Source: Microbacterium hydrocarbonoxydans (lineage in GTDB: Bacteria > Actinomycetota > Actinomycetes > Actinomycetales > Microbacteriaceae). Taken from it: a stretch of DNA of 64,000 nucleotides. Location: contig NZ_FNSQ01000005.1 in assembly GCF_900105205.1 (NCBI RefSeq), positions 806,001 through 870,000 on the forward strand. The letters run 5' to 3'. Both the position numbers and the translations under genes were made by a program. Numbering within the stretch: the stretch's first letter is position 1; each line of letters starts with the position of its first letter. Positions 36,026-45,209 of this stretch are shown piece after piece. The notes below the pieces were generated by a model that saw only the letters and a program-made list of their open reading frames with translations, was not told the origin of the DNA and searched no databases.

Positions 36026-37339
36026 ATGGCACGTGCGAACCTGAAGCGATACCTGGCTCTGGGCGCAGCCGGCGCTCTGGCTCTGGGGCTCTCGGCATGC
36101 AGCGGAGGCGGCGGGGGAGGCGGCGGCGTCGACGCCGACGGCAACGCGACGGTGGTGTGGTCGACCTGGGGGACGGCCGACGAGCTCACCCGCTACGAGG
36201 AGTTCAACAAGGACTTCATGAAGCGCCACCCCGACATCAAGGTCACGCTGCAGCCCGTCGCGGACTACGGCGACTACCACTCCAAGCTGCTCGCGCAGCT
36301 CACGAGCAACACGGCTCCCGACGTCTTCTACGTGGGCGACGACAAGATCGGCCAGTTCGTCGACTCGAAGCGGCTGATGCCGCTGGGCGAGCTCATGGAG
36401 TCGAAGGAGAGCAAGACCAAGAAGGACGACTTCTTCCCCGGCCTCTTCGGAGCGGCCGAGCTCGACGGCGAGGTGTACGCCGCCCCGAACGACTCGAACC
36501 CCGACGTGTTCTGGTACGACAAGAAGGCGCTCGAGGCGGCTGGCATCACCGAAGATCCGGCGACCCTCGCCGAGAGCGGCGAGTGGACGACCGACAAGTT
36601 CCTCGAGATGAACGAGAAGCTGCACGACGCCGGCCTCACCGGAACGATGTACTGGAACTACTGGGCCACGCACTGGAGCTGGCTCTCGTCTCAGGGGCTC
36701 GACGCTCCCTATGACGAGTCCGGGGCGTTCGTCGCCCACGAGGACTCCGAGACGGTCGAGTCCGTGCAGCAGCTCGGCGATCTGTTCCAGGACGGCACGT
36801 TCGTCGTGGCCGACTCCCTGCCCGACGGCGCGGGTGCCGACAGTGTCTTCGTCACGCACAAGGCGGGCTTCTTCGTGCAGGGTCGCTACACGATCGGCAC
36901 GGTCGACGCCACGGGCGAGCAGGACAGCTACGACATCGTGCCGTGGCCGACGCCCGACGGCGAGGCTGCGCCCACCGGAGTCGCGACGAGCTTCCTCGCG
37001 ATCAACGGCAAGACCAAGGTGAAGGATGCGGCCTTCACGTTCTGGACCGAGTTCCTCTCCGCCGAGGGGCAGACGTTCCGACTGCAGGGCGGCGGCAACG
37101 CGGTGCCGTCGATCGAGGGCGCCGACGAGGTCGTGCTCGAGGGCGACTACCCGACCCACGCCCAGACGTTCCTCGACATGCGCGACATCGGGTTCGAGGA
37201 CTACCCCGCCGAGGCGCGGGTGCCGGGTCTGCCGACCGCGGTGGCCGACGAATTTCTGAAGCTGTACCAGGGCAAGGCCGACGCCCAGGAGACCCTCGAC
37301 GCCATCGCCGGCGTGGTCGAGGACCGGTCGGAGAAGTAG
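36026..37339 (+). CDS. Sugar ABC transporter substrate-binding lipoprotein (family 1)
   Basis: 437 residues. Lipoprotein signal with lipobox LSAC and cysteine C25, glycine-rich linker, then an extracellular solute-binding family 1 fold (VVWSTWGTADELTRYEEF; FYVGDDKIGQFV). MalE-like class for oligosaccharides. GAGG stands before the ATG at 36026; the frame runs upstream but only through the promoter. First gene of an operon with two permeases and a glucosidase. Confidence 0.9.
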   Translation: MARANLKRYLALGAAGALALGLSACSGGGGGGGGVDADGNATVVWSTWGTADELTRYEEFNKDFMKRHPDIKVTLQPVADYGDYHSKLLAQLTSNTAPDVFYVGDDKIGQFVDSKRLMPLGELMESKESKTKKDDFFPGLFGAAELDGEVYAAPNDSNPDVFWYDKKALEAAGITEDPATLAESGEWTTDKFLEMNEKLHDAGLTGTMYWNYWATHWSWLSSQGLDAPYDESGAFVAHEDSETVESVQQLGDLFQDGTFVVADSLPDGAGADSVFVTHKAGFFVQGRYTIGTVDATGEQDSYDIVPWPTPDGEAAPTGVATSFLAINGKTKVKDAAFTFWTEFLSAEGQTFRLQGGGNAVPSIEGADEVVLEGDYPTHAQTFLDMRDIGFEDYPAEARVPGLPTAVADEFLKLYQGKADAQETLDAIAGVVEDRSEK

Positions 37340-37341
37340 GA

Positions 37342-38304
37342 GTGAGCACTCTCATCGAGAACGGACGGATGCCGCAGGCGACCCCTGCGGCATCCGCCCC
37401 GCCCCTGCGCAAGGAGGCGCTGTGGCGTCGCCGCGACCGACTGTGGGGGTACGTCTTCGTCGGGCCGCAGATGATCGGCATGGGCCTCTTCGTCGTACTG
37501 CCGTTCGCGGCCAGCCTCGTGCTGGCCTTCGCCGACTGGGACGGACTCACCGACCTGACGTGGGTGGGGTTCGCCAACTTCGCCGACCAGCTGCAGGACC
37601 CGCTGCTCGGTCGAGCGATCCTCAACACGATGATCATCGCGATCGTCACGGTCCCGATCGGTCTCGGTCTCTCGGTCATCGTGGCCGTGGCGCTGGAGAA
37701 GCTCAGGACCCGCACCCTCTACCTCATCCTGTTCTTCGCTCCCGTGGTCACCTCCACGGTCGCAGTGGCGATGATCTGGCAGCAGATGTTCCGCTCCGAC
37801 GGGCTGCTCTCGACCACGATCTCCCAGGTCTTCGGCATCACTCCACCGGACTGGCTGCAGGATCCGAAGCTCGCGCTCCTCGCCGTCTGCATCGTCACCA
37901 TCTGGTCGTCTATGGGGCTGAACGTGGTGATCTTCCTCGCCGGGCTGCAGAACATCTCGCCGTCGGTCATCGAGGCGGCGCGGATCGACGGAGCGGGGCC
38001 GTGGCGGCTGTTCGCCAGCATCCGCCTGCCGCTGCTGTCGCCGATCGTGTTCTTCTCGTCCGTCGTGGCCTTCATCTCATCGCTGCAGACGTTCGACACC
38101 GTCTATGTGCTCGTACAGGATGCAGGACCGGACAACGCGACCCGCACGATCGTCTATCACATCTTCGATCTGGGTTTCGGGCGCTTCGAGTTCGGCCCGT
38201 CCAGTGCCGCGAGCATCATCCTGCTCCTGCTCACGCTCGTCATCACCGCCGTGCAGTTCGGCGCGCAGAAGAAGTTCGTCCACTACGAGGATGACCCCGC
38301 ATGA
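37342..38304 (+). CDS. Sugar ABC transporter permease, MalF-like
   Basis: 320 residues, six membrane segments, with the EAA-loop motif EAARIDGAGPWRLFASIRLP. GTG start at 37342 with GGAG at 37330-37333. One of the two channel subunits of the importer. No ATPase gene lies in the operon, so a shared MsmK/MsiK-type ATPase encoded elsewhere is likely. Confidence 0.85.
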   Translation: MSTLIENGRMPQATPAASAPPLRKEALWRRRDRLWGYVFVGPQMIGMGLFVVLPFAASLVLAFADWDGLTDLTWVGFANFADQLQDPLLGRAILNTMIIAIVTVPIGLGLSVIVAVALEKLRTRTLYLILFFAPVVTSTVAVAMIWQQMFRSDGLLSTTISQVFGITPPDWLQDPKLALLAVCIVTIWSSMGLNVVIFLAGLQNISPSVIEAARIDGAGPWRLFASIRLPLLSPIVFFSSVVAFISSLQTFDTVYVLVQDAGPDNATRTIVYHIFDLGFGRFEFGPSSAASIILLLLTLVITAVQFGAQKKFVHYEDDPA

Positions 38305-39248
38305 CTCTCCAGACGCCGCCGCTGACAGCGCCTCCCGGCCCCGCCACCGACTCGACCATCGCGATCACCGCCCCCGGCTACCGTTCCCGCGGTCGCGGCG
38401 GGCCGCGTGCCGACCGCGCACGACGGAGAGTCGGCTCGACGGCGCTGCACGTCGTGCTCATCGTCGCCGGGATCGGCATGGTGTTCCCGTTCGTCTGGAT
38501 GCTGCTCACCTCGTTCAAGACGCTCCCGCAGCTGCTCCAGAACCCGCTCGAGTTCCTCCCGAGCCCGTGGACCTTCGACAACTACACGCAGGCCTGGAAC
38601 GCGGTGCCGTTCGGCCAGGCGTACCTGAACAGCGCGTACATCGCGATCCTCGTGGTGGTCGGCACCCTGATCACGGCCTCGATGGCCGGCTATGCGTTCG
38701 CGCGCATCCGGTTCCGCGGCAGCCGAGTGCTGTTCATCGTCTTCCTCGCCACGCAGATGATCCCCAAGCAGGTCACTCTGATCCCGTTCTACCTGCTGAT
38801 GTCGAACCTCGGCTGGGTCGACTCCCACCTCGCCCTGATCGTGCCGGGCATCATCGCGAATCCGTTCGCCGTGTTCCTGATGCGCCAGTTCGTGCTCGCA
38901 CTGCCCAAGGAGCTGGAGGAGGCGGCGATCGTCGACGGTGCCGGGCGCTGGCGCATCTTCTGGAGCGTCGTGCTCCCGAACCTGCGCCCCGGCCTCGCCG
39001 CCCTCAGCATCATCGTGGCGCTGGACGTCTGGAACGCGTTCCTCTTCCCGCTCGTGCTGCTGAACTCGCCTGACCTGTTCACGGTGCCGCTGCTGCTGAA
39101 CGCCTTCGAGAGTCAGCAGGGGTCGGTCAACTACGGCCTGGTGATGGCCGCATCCGCGATCGCCACGGTTCCGATGCTCATCGTGTTCGTCATCGGCCAG
39201 CGCAAGATCCTCAACAGCATGGCGGCCTCGGGGCTGGGCGGACGATGA
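38301..39248 (+). CDS. Sugar ABC transporter permease, MalG-like
   Basis: 315 residues. A 45-residue polar N-terminus precedes six membrane segments; the EAA loop is EEAAIVDGAGRWRIFWSVVLP. It overlaps the MalF-like stop (ATGA) and the GH gene start (ATGA), so all are coupled. Confidence 0.9.
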   Translation: MTLQTPPLTAPPGPATDSTIAITAPGYRSRGRGGPRADRARRRVGSTALHVVLIVAGIGMVFPFVWMLLTSFKTLPQLLQNPLEFLPSPWTFDNYTQAWNAVPFGQAYLNSAYIAILVVVGTLITASMAGYAFARIRFRGSRVLFIVFLATQMIPKQVTLIPFYLLMSNLGWVDSHLALIVPGIIANPFAVFLMRQFVLALPKELEEAAIVDGAGRWRIFWSVVLPNLRPGLAALSIIVALDVWNAFLFPLVLLNSPDLFTVPLLLNAFESQQGSVNYGLVMAASAIATVPMLIVFVIGQRKILNSMAASGLGGR

Positions 39249-40903
39249 CGGATGCCGCGCGTCTCGCCGCTCTCGCCGGACGATACCTCGACCTGATCTC
39301 CGCGCCCTTCACCCTGCCCCGCTCGCGCGTGCTCGTCTTCCGCGCGGAGGACGGCGGGGGAGTGCGGGTGCACACCTCGGAGTACGAACGACGGCTCTCG
39401 GAGTGCCGGGTCCTCGACGCCCTGACGGTGTGGGACTCAGAGGGTGAAGAACTGGCGGTGGTGGGCGTCGACCCGGTGAGCGTGACGTTCGGGCGACACG
39501 GCTCCGACACGACGGCGAGCCTGACGTTCGCTGATCCGACGACGCTGAGCCTCGGCGGCGACCAGGGGCTGCGTGTGCACCTCCGGCACCCGGACGGCGC
39601 CGTCGAGGAGCATCCGATCGATCAGGGCGTTCGACTGCACGTCGGCCGCGATCGGTCCGTCTCGATCGGACCGGGCGATCATGCGGCGGCGCTCGCCGCG
39701 ACCGGCGCGGTGTGGGAGGAGTGGTTCGCGAAGTGCCCGCCGGTCCGGGAGGATCTGCAGCCGATGACCGCCTTCTGCTGGTGGGTGCTGGGTGCGAACA
39801 TCGTCGAGCTGCCTGCATTGGGCGACGCGCGAGCCATCGTGCCGTCGAAGATCGGATACGTGGGCCTGTGGCAATGGGATGCGTACTTCATCGCCGTCGG
39901 CGTGCGGCACGGCGATCCCGCTCTCGCCCGCGAGCAGCTCGACATCGCCTTCCGATTCCCTCAGCCGGATGGGCAGCTGCCCGACGTCGTGCACGAGCTC
40001 GGAGTGCTGGCGACCAGCGACGACCTCCCCGAGAGCGACCGCGCCACCCTCCGCAGGGCGGGGTCGCAGGTCGCCGACCCGAGCGCGCCCGTGCCTCTGA
40101 CCAAGCCACCCCTCGCCGCGTGGGCGCTGCGCAAGGTGCTCGATGTCGAGGAGGCGCCGGATTTCGCGCGCACGCAGCTCGCGCGCATCATCCGCTCCCA
40201 GGACTGGTGGTTCGATCGCAGCGACCTCGACCACGACGGGATGCCGGAGTACGGCCATCCGTACTCCTCGGGTCTCGACGACAGCCCGATCTTCGACGGG
40301 CCGCTCCCGACCGCGTCGCCCGACCTCGGCGCGTACCTGGTGCGTCAGGATCTCGAGATCGCAGATCTGCTCGTGCGCTATGCGCCGACGATCGACGATG
40401 CGCCGTTCCGCGCGAGGGCGGCGGCCACGCAGCGGATGATGCTGACGATGTGGGATGCCGATCGTGGCCGGTTCCTCGCCTTCGGCGGTGGGGAGCCCCA
40501 GCTCAGCGACACGATCGTCGGGCTGATGCCGCTGCTCACGGGCACCCTGCCGGCGCCGATCGCGGAGGTGCTGGTCGACGCCACGGCCGACCCCGATCGC
40601 TTCGCTCTGGCATGGGGGCTGCCGACGGTCGCGGCATCCGACCCCGACTTCTCGGACGAGCGGATGTGGCGCGGACCGGTGTGGGTGAACACGAACGCAC
40701 TGATCGCGGAGGGCCTCGAATCCTCGGGATATGTCGAGCGCGCGCGACAGCTGCGCGAGCAGACCGTGGCCCTCGTGATCCACGGCGGGGGTCCGCACGA
40801 GTACTTCAATCCGCACACGGGTCAGAAGGCGCGCACGGCCACGACGGCGTTCGGCTGGTCGGCCGCGCTGTTCATCGATCTGGCCGTGCAGCTGTCGCGG
40901 TGA
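39245..40903 (+). CDS. GH63/GH37-type (MGH1-like) glucosidase
   Basis: 552 residues. An N-terminal beta domain (1-150) is followed by an (alpha/alpha)6 barrel with the segments KIGYVGLWQWDAYFIAVGVR, FPQPDGQLPDVVHE, DHDGMPEYGHPYSSGLDDSP and GPVWVNTNALIAEGL, as in GH63/trehalase-related enzymes. Cytosolic. Coupled to the importer permease. Probably releases glucose from the imported oligosaccharide; mannosylglycerate-type hydrolase is an alternative. Confidence 0.8.
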   Translation: MTDAARLAALAGRYLDLISAPFTLPRSRVLVFRAEDGGGVRVHTSEYERRLSECRVLDALTVWDSEGEELAVVGVDPVSVTFGRHGSDTTASLTFADPTTLSLGGDQGLRVHLRHPDGAVEEHPIDQGVRLHVGRDRSVSIGPGDHAAALAATGAVWEEWFAKCPPVREDLQPMTAFCWWVLGANIVELPALGDARAIVPSKIGYVGLWQWDAYFIAVGVRHGDPALAREQLDIAFRFPQPDGQLPDVVHELGVLATSDDLPESDRATLRRAGSQVADPSAPVPLTKPPLAAWALRKVLDVEEAPDFARTQLARIIRSQDWWFDRSDLDHDGMPEYGHPYSSGLDDSPIFDGPLPTASPDLGAYLVRQDLEIADLLVRYAPTIDDAPFRARAAATQRMMLTMWDADRGRFLAFGGGEPQLSDTIVGLMPLLTGTLPAPIAEVLVDATADPDRFALAWGLPTVAASDPDFSDERMWRGPVWVNTNALIAEGLESSGYVERARQLREQTVALVIHGGGPHEYFNPHTGQKARTATTAFGWSAALFIDLAVQLSR

Positions 40904-40911
40904 ACCGCGCG

Positions 40912-41568
40912 TCAGGCGGTGAAGTAGGAGCTCGTGGCGTTGTCGAGGATGCGCTGCATGCCGAGCATCCAGTTCAGCTTGAGCGCATCGATGGCGCCGG
41001 GGACGTCCCCGTCGGCGAGGTGCCGAGCGATCTCGGCGTGTTCCGCGGCGACGCGCTCGACCTTGACGTCCTCAGGAACCAGCAGCGACTCGTAGCGATG
41101 GAACGAGCTGCGCACGCTCTCGATCACGGCGAGCAGTCGTGTGTTCGGGCAGGCCGAGAGCATCAGGCTGTGCCACTCGTCGTCCTTCGTGATGACGAGC
41201 TGGTGCTCGACGAGCTCGTCGGCGAAGGCGTCGGCCATCTCCTTGAGGCGCCCGCCGATGCGGCGCAGCTCCTCGGGCGGGCTGAGTTCGAGGGCGAGGC
41301 TCTCGAGGGCCGCCATGACGGGCGCGAGGTCGCGGAACTCCGCGGCGCTGAGCGGCACGAATCGGAATCCCTTGCCGTTCTCGCTCTCGATCTGCCCCTC
41401 GGATTCGAGGGCGATCAGCGCCTCGCGCAGAGGAGTGCGACTGACCCCGAGCTCGGTCGCCAGCTGCACCTCGTTGATGCCCTCGCCGGGCTGCACGAGT
41501 CCCGCGCGCATCCGGGCCAGGAGTTCCTCGCGCACCTGCGATCGCAGGTTCTTGCGTTCGATCGCCAT
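40912..41568 (-). CDS. GntR/FadR-family regulator (FCD domain)
   Basis: 218 residues. Winged HTH at about 10-70 (INEVQLATELGVSRTPLREAL) and an all-helical FCD ligand domain (90-210). Convergent with the glucosidase gene (8-base gap) and divergent from the GH42 operon. The TATACAGAATAC palindromes upstream of both operons are its probable sites. The ligand is probably a sugar acid or phosphorylated intermediate. Confidence 0.9.
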   Translation of the reverse strand: MAIERKNLRSQVREELLARMRAGLVQPGEGINEVQLATELGVSRTPLREALIALESEGQIESENGKGFRFVPLSAAEFRDLAPVMAALESLALELSPPEELRRIGGRLKEMADAFADELVEHQLVITKDDEWHSLMLSACPNTRLLAVIESVRSSFHRYESLLVPEDVKVERVAAEHAEIARHLADGDVPGAIDALKLNWMLGMQRILDNATSSYFTA

Positions 41569-41606
41569 GGGTCCCCTCTTCTGCCGCCTGCCCGTCAGCC
41601 TATGGG

Positions 41607-41635
41607 TTGACGAGTTCCGGACGGCGACCTAGTGT
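41607..41635 (+). promoter_or_regulatory. Predicted promoter of the GH42-gcvP-like operon
   Basis: -35 TTGACG (41607-41612) and -10 TAGTGT (41630-41635) with 17 bases between. The operator follows at once. Confidence 0.6.
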
Positions 41636-41654
41636 GTTGTATACAGAATACAAC
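41636..41654. promoter_or_regulatory. GntR operator of the GH42-gcvP-like operon
   Basis: GTTGTAT and ATACAAC are perfect inverted arms around ACAGA. The same centre, TGTATACAGAATAC, occurs at 35966-35978 before the importer operon. Confidence 0.75.
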
Positions 41655-41715
41655 GCCGATCACGGTTGCGCCAGCGCTCCGGATCCGTCTTCCGTCCACT
41701 CAGTGAGGAGAACCC

Positions 41716-43806
41716 GTGTCCGCACCCGACCGTGTCCGACGCGTCCGTCTCGACGCTCTCGCCTTCGGCGGTGACTACAACCCCGACCAGTGGTCGGAGC
41801 AGACGTGGCACGAGGACATCCGTCTGATGCGTGAGGCCGGCGTGAATCTGGTCAGCCTGCCGATCTTCAGCTGGCCGCAGCTGGAACCGGAGCCCGGGGT
41901 CTACGAGTGGGAGTGGCTGGACCGCATCCTCGACCTCCTCTGGGGCGCGGGCATCGCGATCGACCTCGCGACGGCCACCGCCACTCCGCCGTCGTGGCTC
42001 CTGCGTGCCCACCCCGAGATGGCGCCGTGGGATGCCGACGGCCACCGTCTCGAGTTCGGATCCCGCCAGACCTACTGCCCGTCGTCGCCGATCTGGCGCG
42101 AGAACGTCGCACGGATGGCGCGAGCGATGGCCGAGCGCTACGGCCGGCATCCGGGCCTTGCGATGTGGCACATCTCGAACGAGTACGGAGACCATGTCTC
42201 GCGCTGCTGGTGCCCCGAGTCGGCCCGGCACTTCCGTCGCTGGCTGCAGGACCGCTACGGCGACCTCGACGGACTCAACGAGGCCTGGGGTGTGAACGTG
42301 TGGGGCCAGCGCTACACCGCGTGGGAGCACATCGAGACTCCCAAGAAGGCGCCGGGTCCCGTCAACCCGACGAAGCTGCTCGACTTCGAGCGGTTCTCGT
42401 CGGATGCTCTGCTCGAGCTCTTCCAGATCGAGATCGACGTGCTGCGCGAGGTCACGCCCGACGTCGCCGTCACGACGAACTTCATGAGCATGTTCCGCGA
42501 CCTGGACTACTGGGACTTCGCGGCGAGGGAGGACGTCGTGACCGACGACGCGTACCCCGAGCCCGCCGACCCCACCTCGCATGTCGGTGCAGCGCTGAAC
42601 TACGGTCTGATGCGCTCGCTCAAGGGCGGACAGCCCTGGCTCCTGCTGGAGTCGTCGGCCAGCGCGACCAGCTGGCGCGACGTGAACGTGCCCAAGGCGC
42701 CGGGCAAGATCCGCGTCGAGAGCTTGCAGGCGGTCGCCCACGGCTCGGATGCGGTGATGTTCTTCCAGTGGCGTCAGGCCCGGTACGGCCAGGAGAAGTT
42801 CCACTCGTCGATGCTCGGGCATCGGGGCGAGCGCTCGCGCAGCTTCCAGGAGACCAAGGCCCTGGGGCTCGAACTCCAGAGGCTCGAGCCCGTGCGCGGC
42901 ACGAGGGTGCGCTCGCGGGTGGCCCTCGTCGTGGACTGGGATTCCTGGTGGGGCACGAGCGCCGCGGAGTCGCTCCCGTCGCAGCGCCTCCAGTGGGCGC
43001 AGCAGGCCAGAGACTGGCACCGGGCCCTGTTCGTGCTGGGACAGCCGACGGACGCGGTCCGCGCGATCGGTCCGTTCGACGGCTACGACCTCGTCGTCGT
43101 GCCCAATCTGTACATCATCGAGCAGCCGCAGGCCGATGCGCTGCGGGCGTTCGTCGAGCGCGGCGGGCACCTCGTGGTCGGGCCGTTCTCGGCCGTCGTC
43201 GACGCCACCGAGAAGGTGCACCCCGGCGGAGCGCCCGGTCCGCTGCGCGACCTGCTCGGCATCGAGGTCGATGAGCAGTGGCCGATCGCCGACGGCATGA
43301 GCGAGCGGCTCGCCTATGCGGGCCGCGACCTGACCGTGCCGAGCTGGAGTGAATGGATCGAGGCGGATGCCGATGTGGAGGTCCGCGGGACCTATGCCGG
43401 TGGCGAGCTCGACGGCCTGCCCGCGGTCACGCGTCGCCCCGTCGGCGACGGCACCGCCTGGTACGTGAGCGCCACGGTGGAGCACGAGGGGATGCTGTCG
43501 ATCTTCCGCGATGTGCTGCACTCCGCCGGTCTCGACGCACGCGAGCACACCGACCTCGACGTCGAGGTCGTGACGCGGTCCGACGAGACCACCGACTACA
43601 CGTTCTATCTGAACCACGGGCGGGCTCCGGTGACGGTCGAGATCCCCCAGCCCGGCACCGACCTGCTCACCGGCATCCACCGGTCGGGGCACCTCGCGCT
43701 CGAGAGGTACGGCGTGGCCGTGCTCTCGACGCCGAGGTCCTCGCGCATCCAGTTCGCCCCCCTGGCTTCATCGCCTTCCGACACCGACCCCGAGGAGGAC
43801 GCATGA
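41716..43806 (+). CDS. GH42 beta-galactosidase
   Basis: 696 residues in the GH42 order: TIM barrel, trimerisation domain, small C-terminal beta domain. Acid/base E156 in WHISNEYG and nucleophile E312 in LLLESSAS. Cysteines C121, C164 and C166 match three of the zinc cysteines of Thermus-type enzymes; the fourth seems to be serine. Cytosolic. It starts the operon and overlaps gcvPA (ATGA). Confidence 0.9.
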   Translation: MSAPDRVRRVRLDALAFGGDYNPDQWSEQTWHEDIRLMREAGVNLVSLPIFSWPQLEPEPGVYEWEWLDRILDLLWGAGIAIDLATATATPPSWLLRAHPEMAPWDADGHRLEFGSRQTYCPSSPIWRENVARMARAMAERYGRHPGLAMWHISNEYGDHVSRCWCPESARHFRRWLQDRYGDLDGLNEAWGVNVWGQRYTAWEHIETPKKAPGPVNPTKLLDFERFSSDALLELFQIEIDVLREVTPDVAVTTNFMSMFRDLDYWDFAAREDVVTDDAYPEPADPTSHVGAALNYGLMRSLKGGQPWLLLESSASATSWRDVNVPKAPGKIRVESLQAVAHGSDAVMFFQWRQARYGQEKFHSSMLGHRGERSRSFQETKALGLELQRLEPVRGTRVRSRVALVVDWDSWWGTSAAESLPSQRLQWAQQARDWHRALFVLGQPTDAVRAIGPFDGYDLVVVPNLYIIEQPQADALRAFVERGGHLVVGPFSAVVDATEKVHPGGAPGPLRDLLGIEVDEQWPIADGMSERLAYAGRDLTVPSWSEWIEADADVEVRGTYAGGELDGLPAVTRRPVGDGTAWYVSATVEHEGMLSIFRDVLHSAGLDAREHTDLDVEVVTRSDETTDYTFYLNHGRAPVTVEIPQPGTDLLTGIHRSGHLALERYGVAVLSTPRSSRIQFAPLASSPSDTDPEEDA

Positions 43807-45209
43807 CGAGCGAGAGCTTTGTGCACCCCTACATCCCCAACACCGCACCCGCCTCGCGTGAGGCCATGCTCGCCGCCGTCGGCGCGGAATCCGTCGAGGA
43901 GTTCTACGCAGACGTCCCCCCGGCGCTGCGTCTGAACCGGCCGCTCGACCTGCCGGCCCCGCTCGTCGCCGAACAGGACCTGGCCCGGCACGTGCGCGGG
44001 ATCCTCGCGAGCAACCGATCGACCGAGGAGCGGCTGAGCTTCCTCGGCGCCGGCACCTACAACCACTACGTGCCGGCCGTGGTCGACGAGGTCATCCGAC
44101 GGAGCGAGTTCCTGACGGCGTATGCCGGCGAGCCCTATGAGGATCACGGCCGCTTCCAGGCGCTCTTCGAGTACCAGTCGCTGATGGCCGAGCTGCTCGC
44201 GATGGACGTCGTGAACGTGCCGACGTACGACGGGTACCAGGCGACGGCGACGGGGCTCGCGATGGCGGGGCGCCTCACCGGGCGCGGCCGGGTGCTGCTG
44301 GTCAGTGACGTGCTCCCCGAGAAGCTGTCGAAGGTGCGCGACTACATCCGGGCGAGCCTCGAGATCGAGACGGTGCCCGCAACGGCCGGGATCGCCGACG
44401 TCGAGGTCCTGCGGACCCTGCTCGACGGCGAGGTCGCCGCAGTGTGGATCGAGACGCCGAGCGCGACGGGCGCCATCGAGACGGGAATGCCGGCGATCGT
44501 CGAGGCCGCGCACGAGGCTGGTGCGATCGTCGTCGTCGGCACCGATCCGATCGGCTACGGAGTGCTCACTCCTCCGGCGGTGCAGGGCGCCGACATCGTC
44601 ACGGGCGACATCCAGTCGCTCGGGCTGCACCAGTGGTTCGGCGGCGCCCACGCGGGCTTCATCGCGGTCCACGACGACCCGAGGTTCGTGATGGAGATGC
44701 CCTCACGACTGTTCGGACTCGAGTCCACCGACGTCCCGGGCGAGTACGGCTTCGGCGACGTCGCCTACGAGCGCACCTCGTTCGCCCAGCGGGAAGAGGG
44801 CAAGGAATGGGTCGGCACGGCAGCCGCACTGTGGGGTATCGCGAGCGGTGTGTACCTCTCGCTGATGGGTCCTGCAGGAATGGCCGAGCTGGGTGAGCTG
44901 CTGCTGGCGCGCACCCGCTACGCCCAGCAGGCCCTCGCCGCACTGCCCGGGGTGGAGCTCGGCGACTCGGCGGTGCATCTGCGCGAGTTCACGGTGACCT
45001 TCTCCGGCATCCGTGCGGTCGATGTGATCACGGCGCTCCGTGGCCAGGGCATCGAACCCGGAGTCGCGGTCGACGATCACACACTGCTGGTGTGCGTGAC
45101 CGAGGCGACGAGCGCCTCCGACATCGATCGCCTCGCGGCCGCGATCGCGGGCGTCATCGAGGCCCCGACATCCCCGACGTCCCCCCTCACGAAGGAGCAC
45201 GGCGCATGA
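43803..45209 (+). CDS. gcvPA: Glycine dehydrogenase subunit 1-like protein (GcvPA)
   Basis: 468 residues, the non-PLP-bearing half of a split P-protein (NTAPASREAMLAAVGAESVE; FLGAGTYNHYVPAVVDEVIR; YQSLMAELLAMDVVNVPTYD). Normally it pairs with GcvPB to decarboxylate glycine and load the amino-methyl group on GcvH lipoate. Here neither gcvH nor gcvT is in the operon, and the neighbours are a glycosidase, an AcoX-like kinase and an SDR. Overlaps on both sides show tight coupling. It may serve another substrate. Confidence 0.85.
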   Translation: MTSESFVHPYIPNTAPASREAMLAAVGAESVEEFYADVPPALRLNRPLDLPAPLVAEQDLARHVRGILASNRSTEERLSFLGAGTYNHYVPAVVDEVIRRSEFLTAYAGEPYEDHGRFQALFEYQSLMAELLAMDVVNVPTYDGYQATATGLAMAGRLTGRGRVLLVSDVLPEKLSKVRDYIRASLEIETVPATAGIADVEVLRTLLDGEVAAVWIETPSATGAIETGMPAIVEAAHEAGAIVVVGTDPIGYGVLTPPAVQGADIVTGDIQSLGLHQWFGGAHAGFIAVHDDPRFVMEMPSRLFGLESTDVPGEYGFGDVAYERTSFAQREEGKEWVGTAAALWGIASGVYLSLMGPAGMAELGELLLARTRYAQQALAALPGVELGDSAVHLREFTVTFSGIRAVDVITALRGQGIEPGVAVDDHTLLVCVTEATSASDIDRLAAAIAGVIEAPTSPTSPLTKEHGA

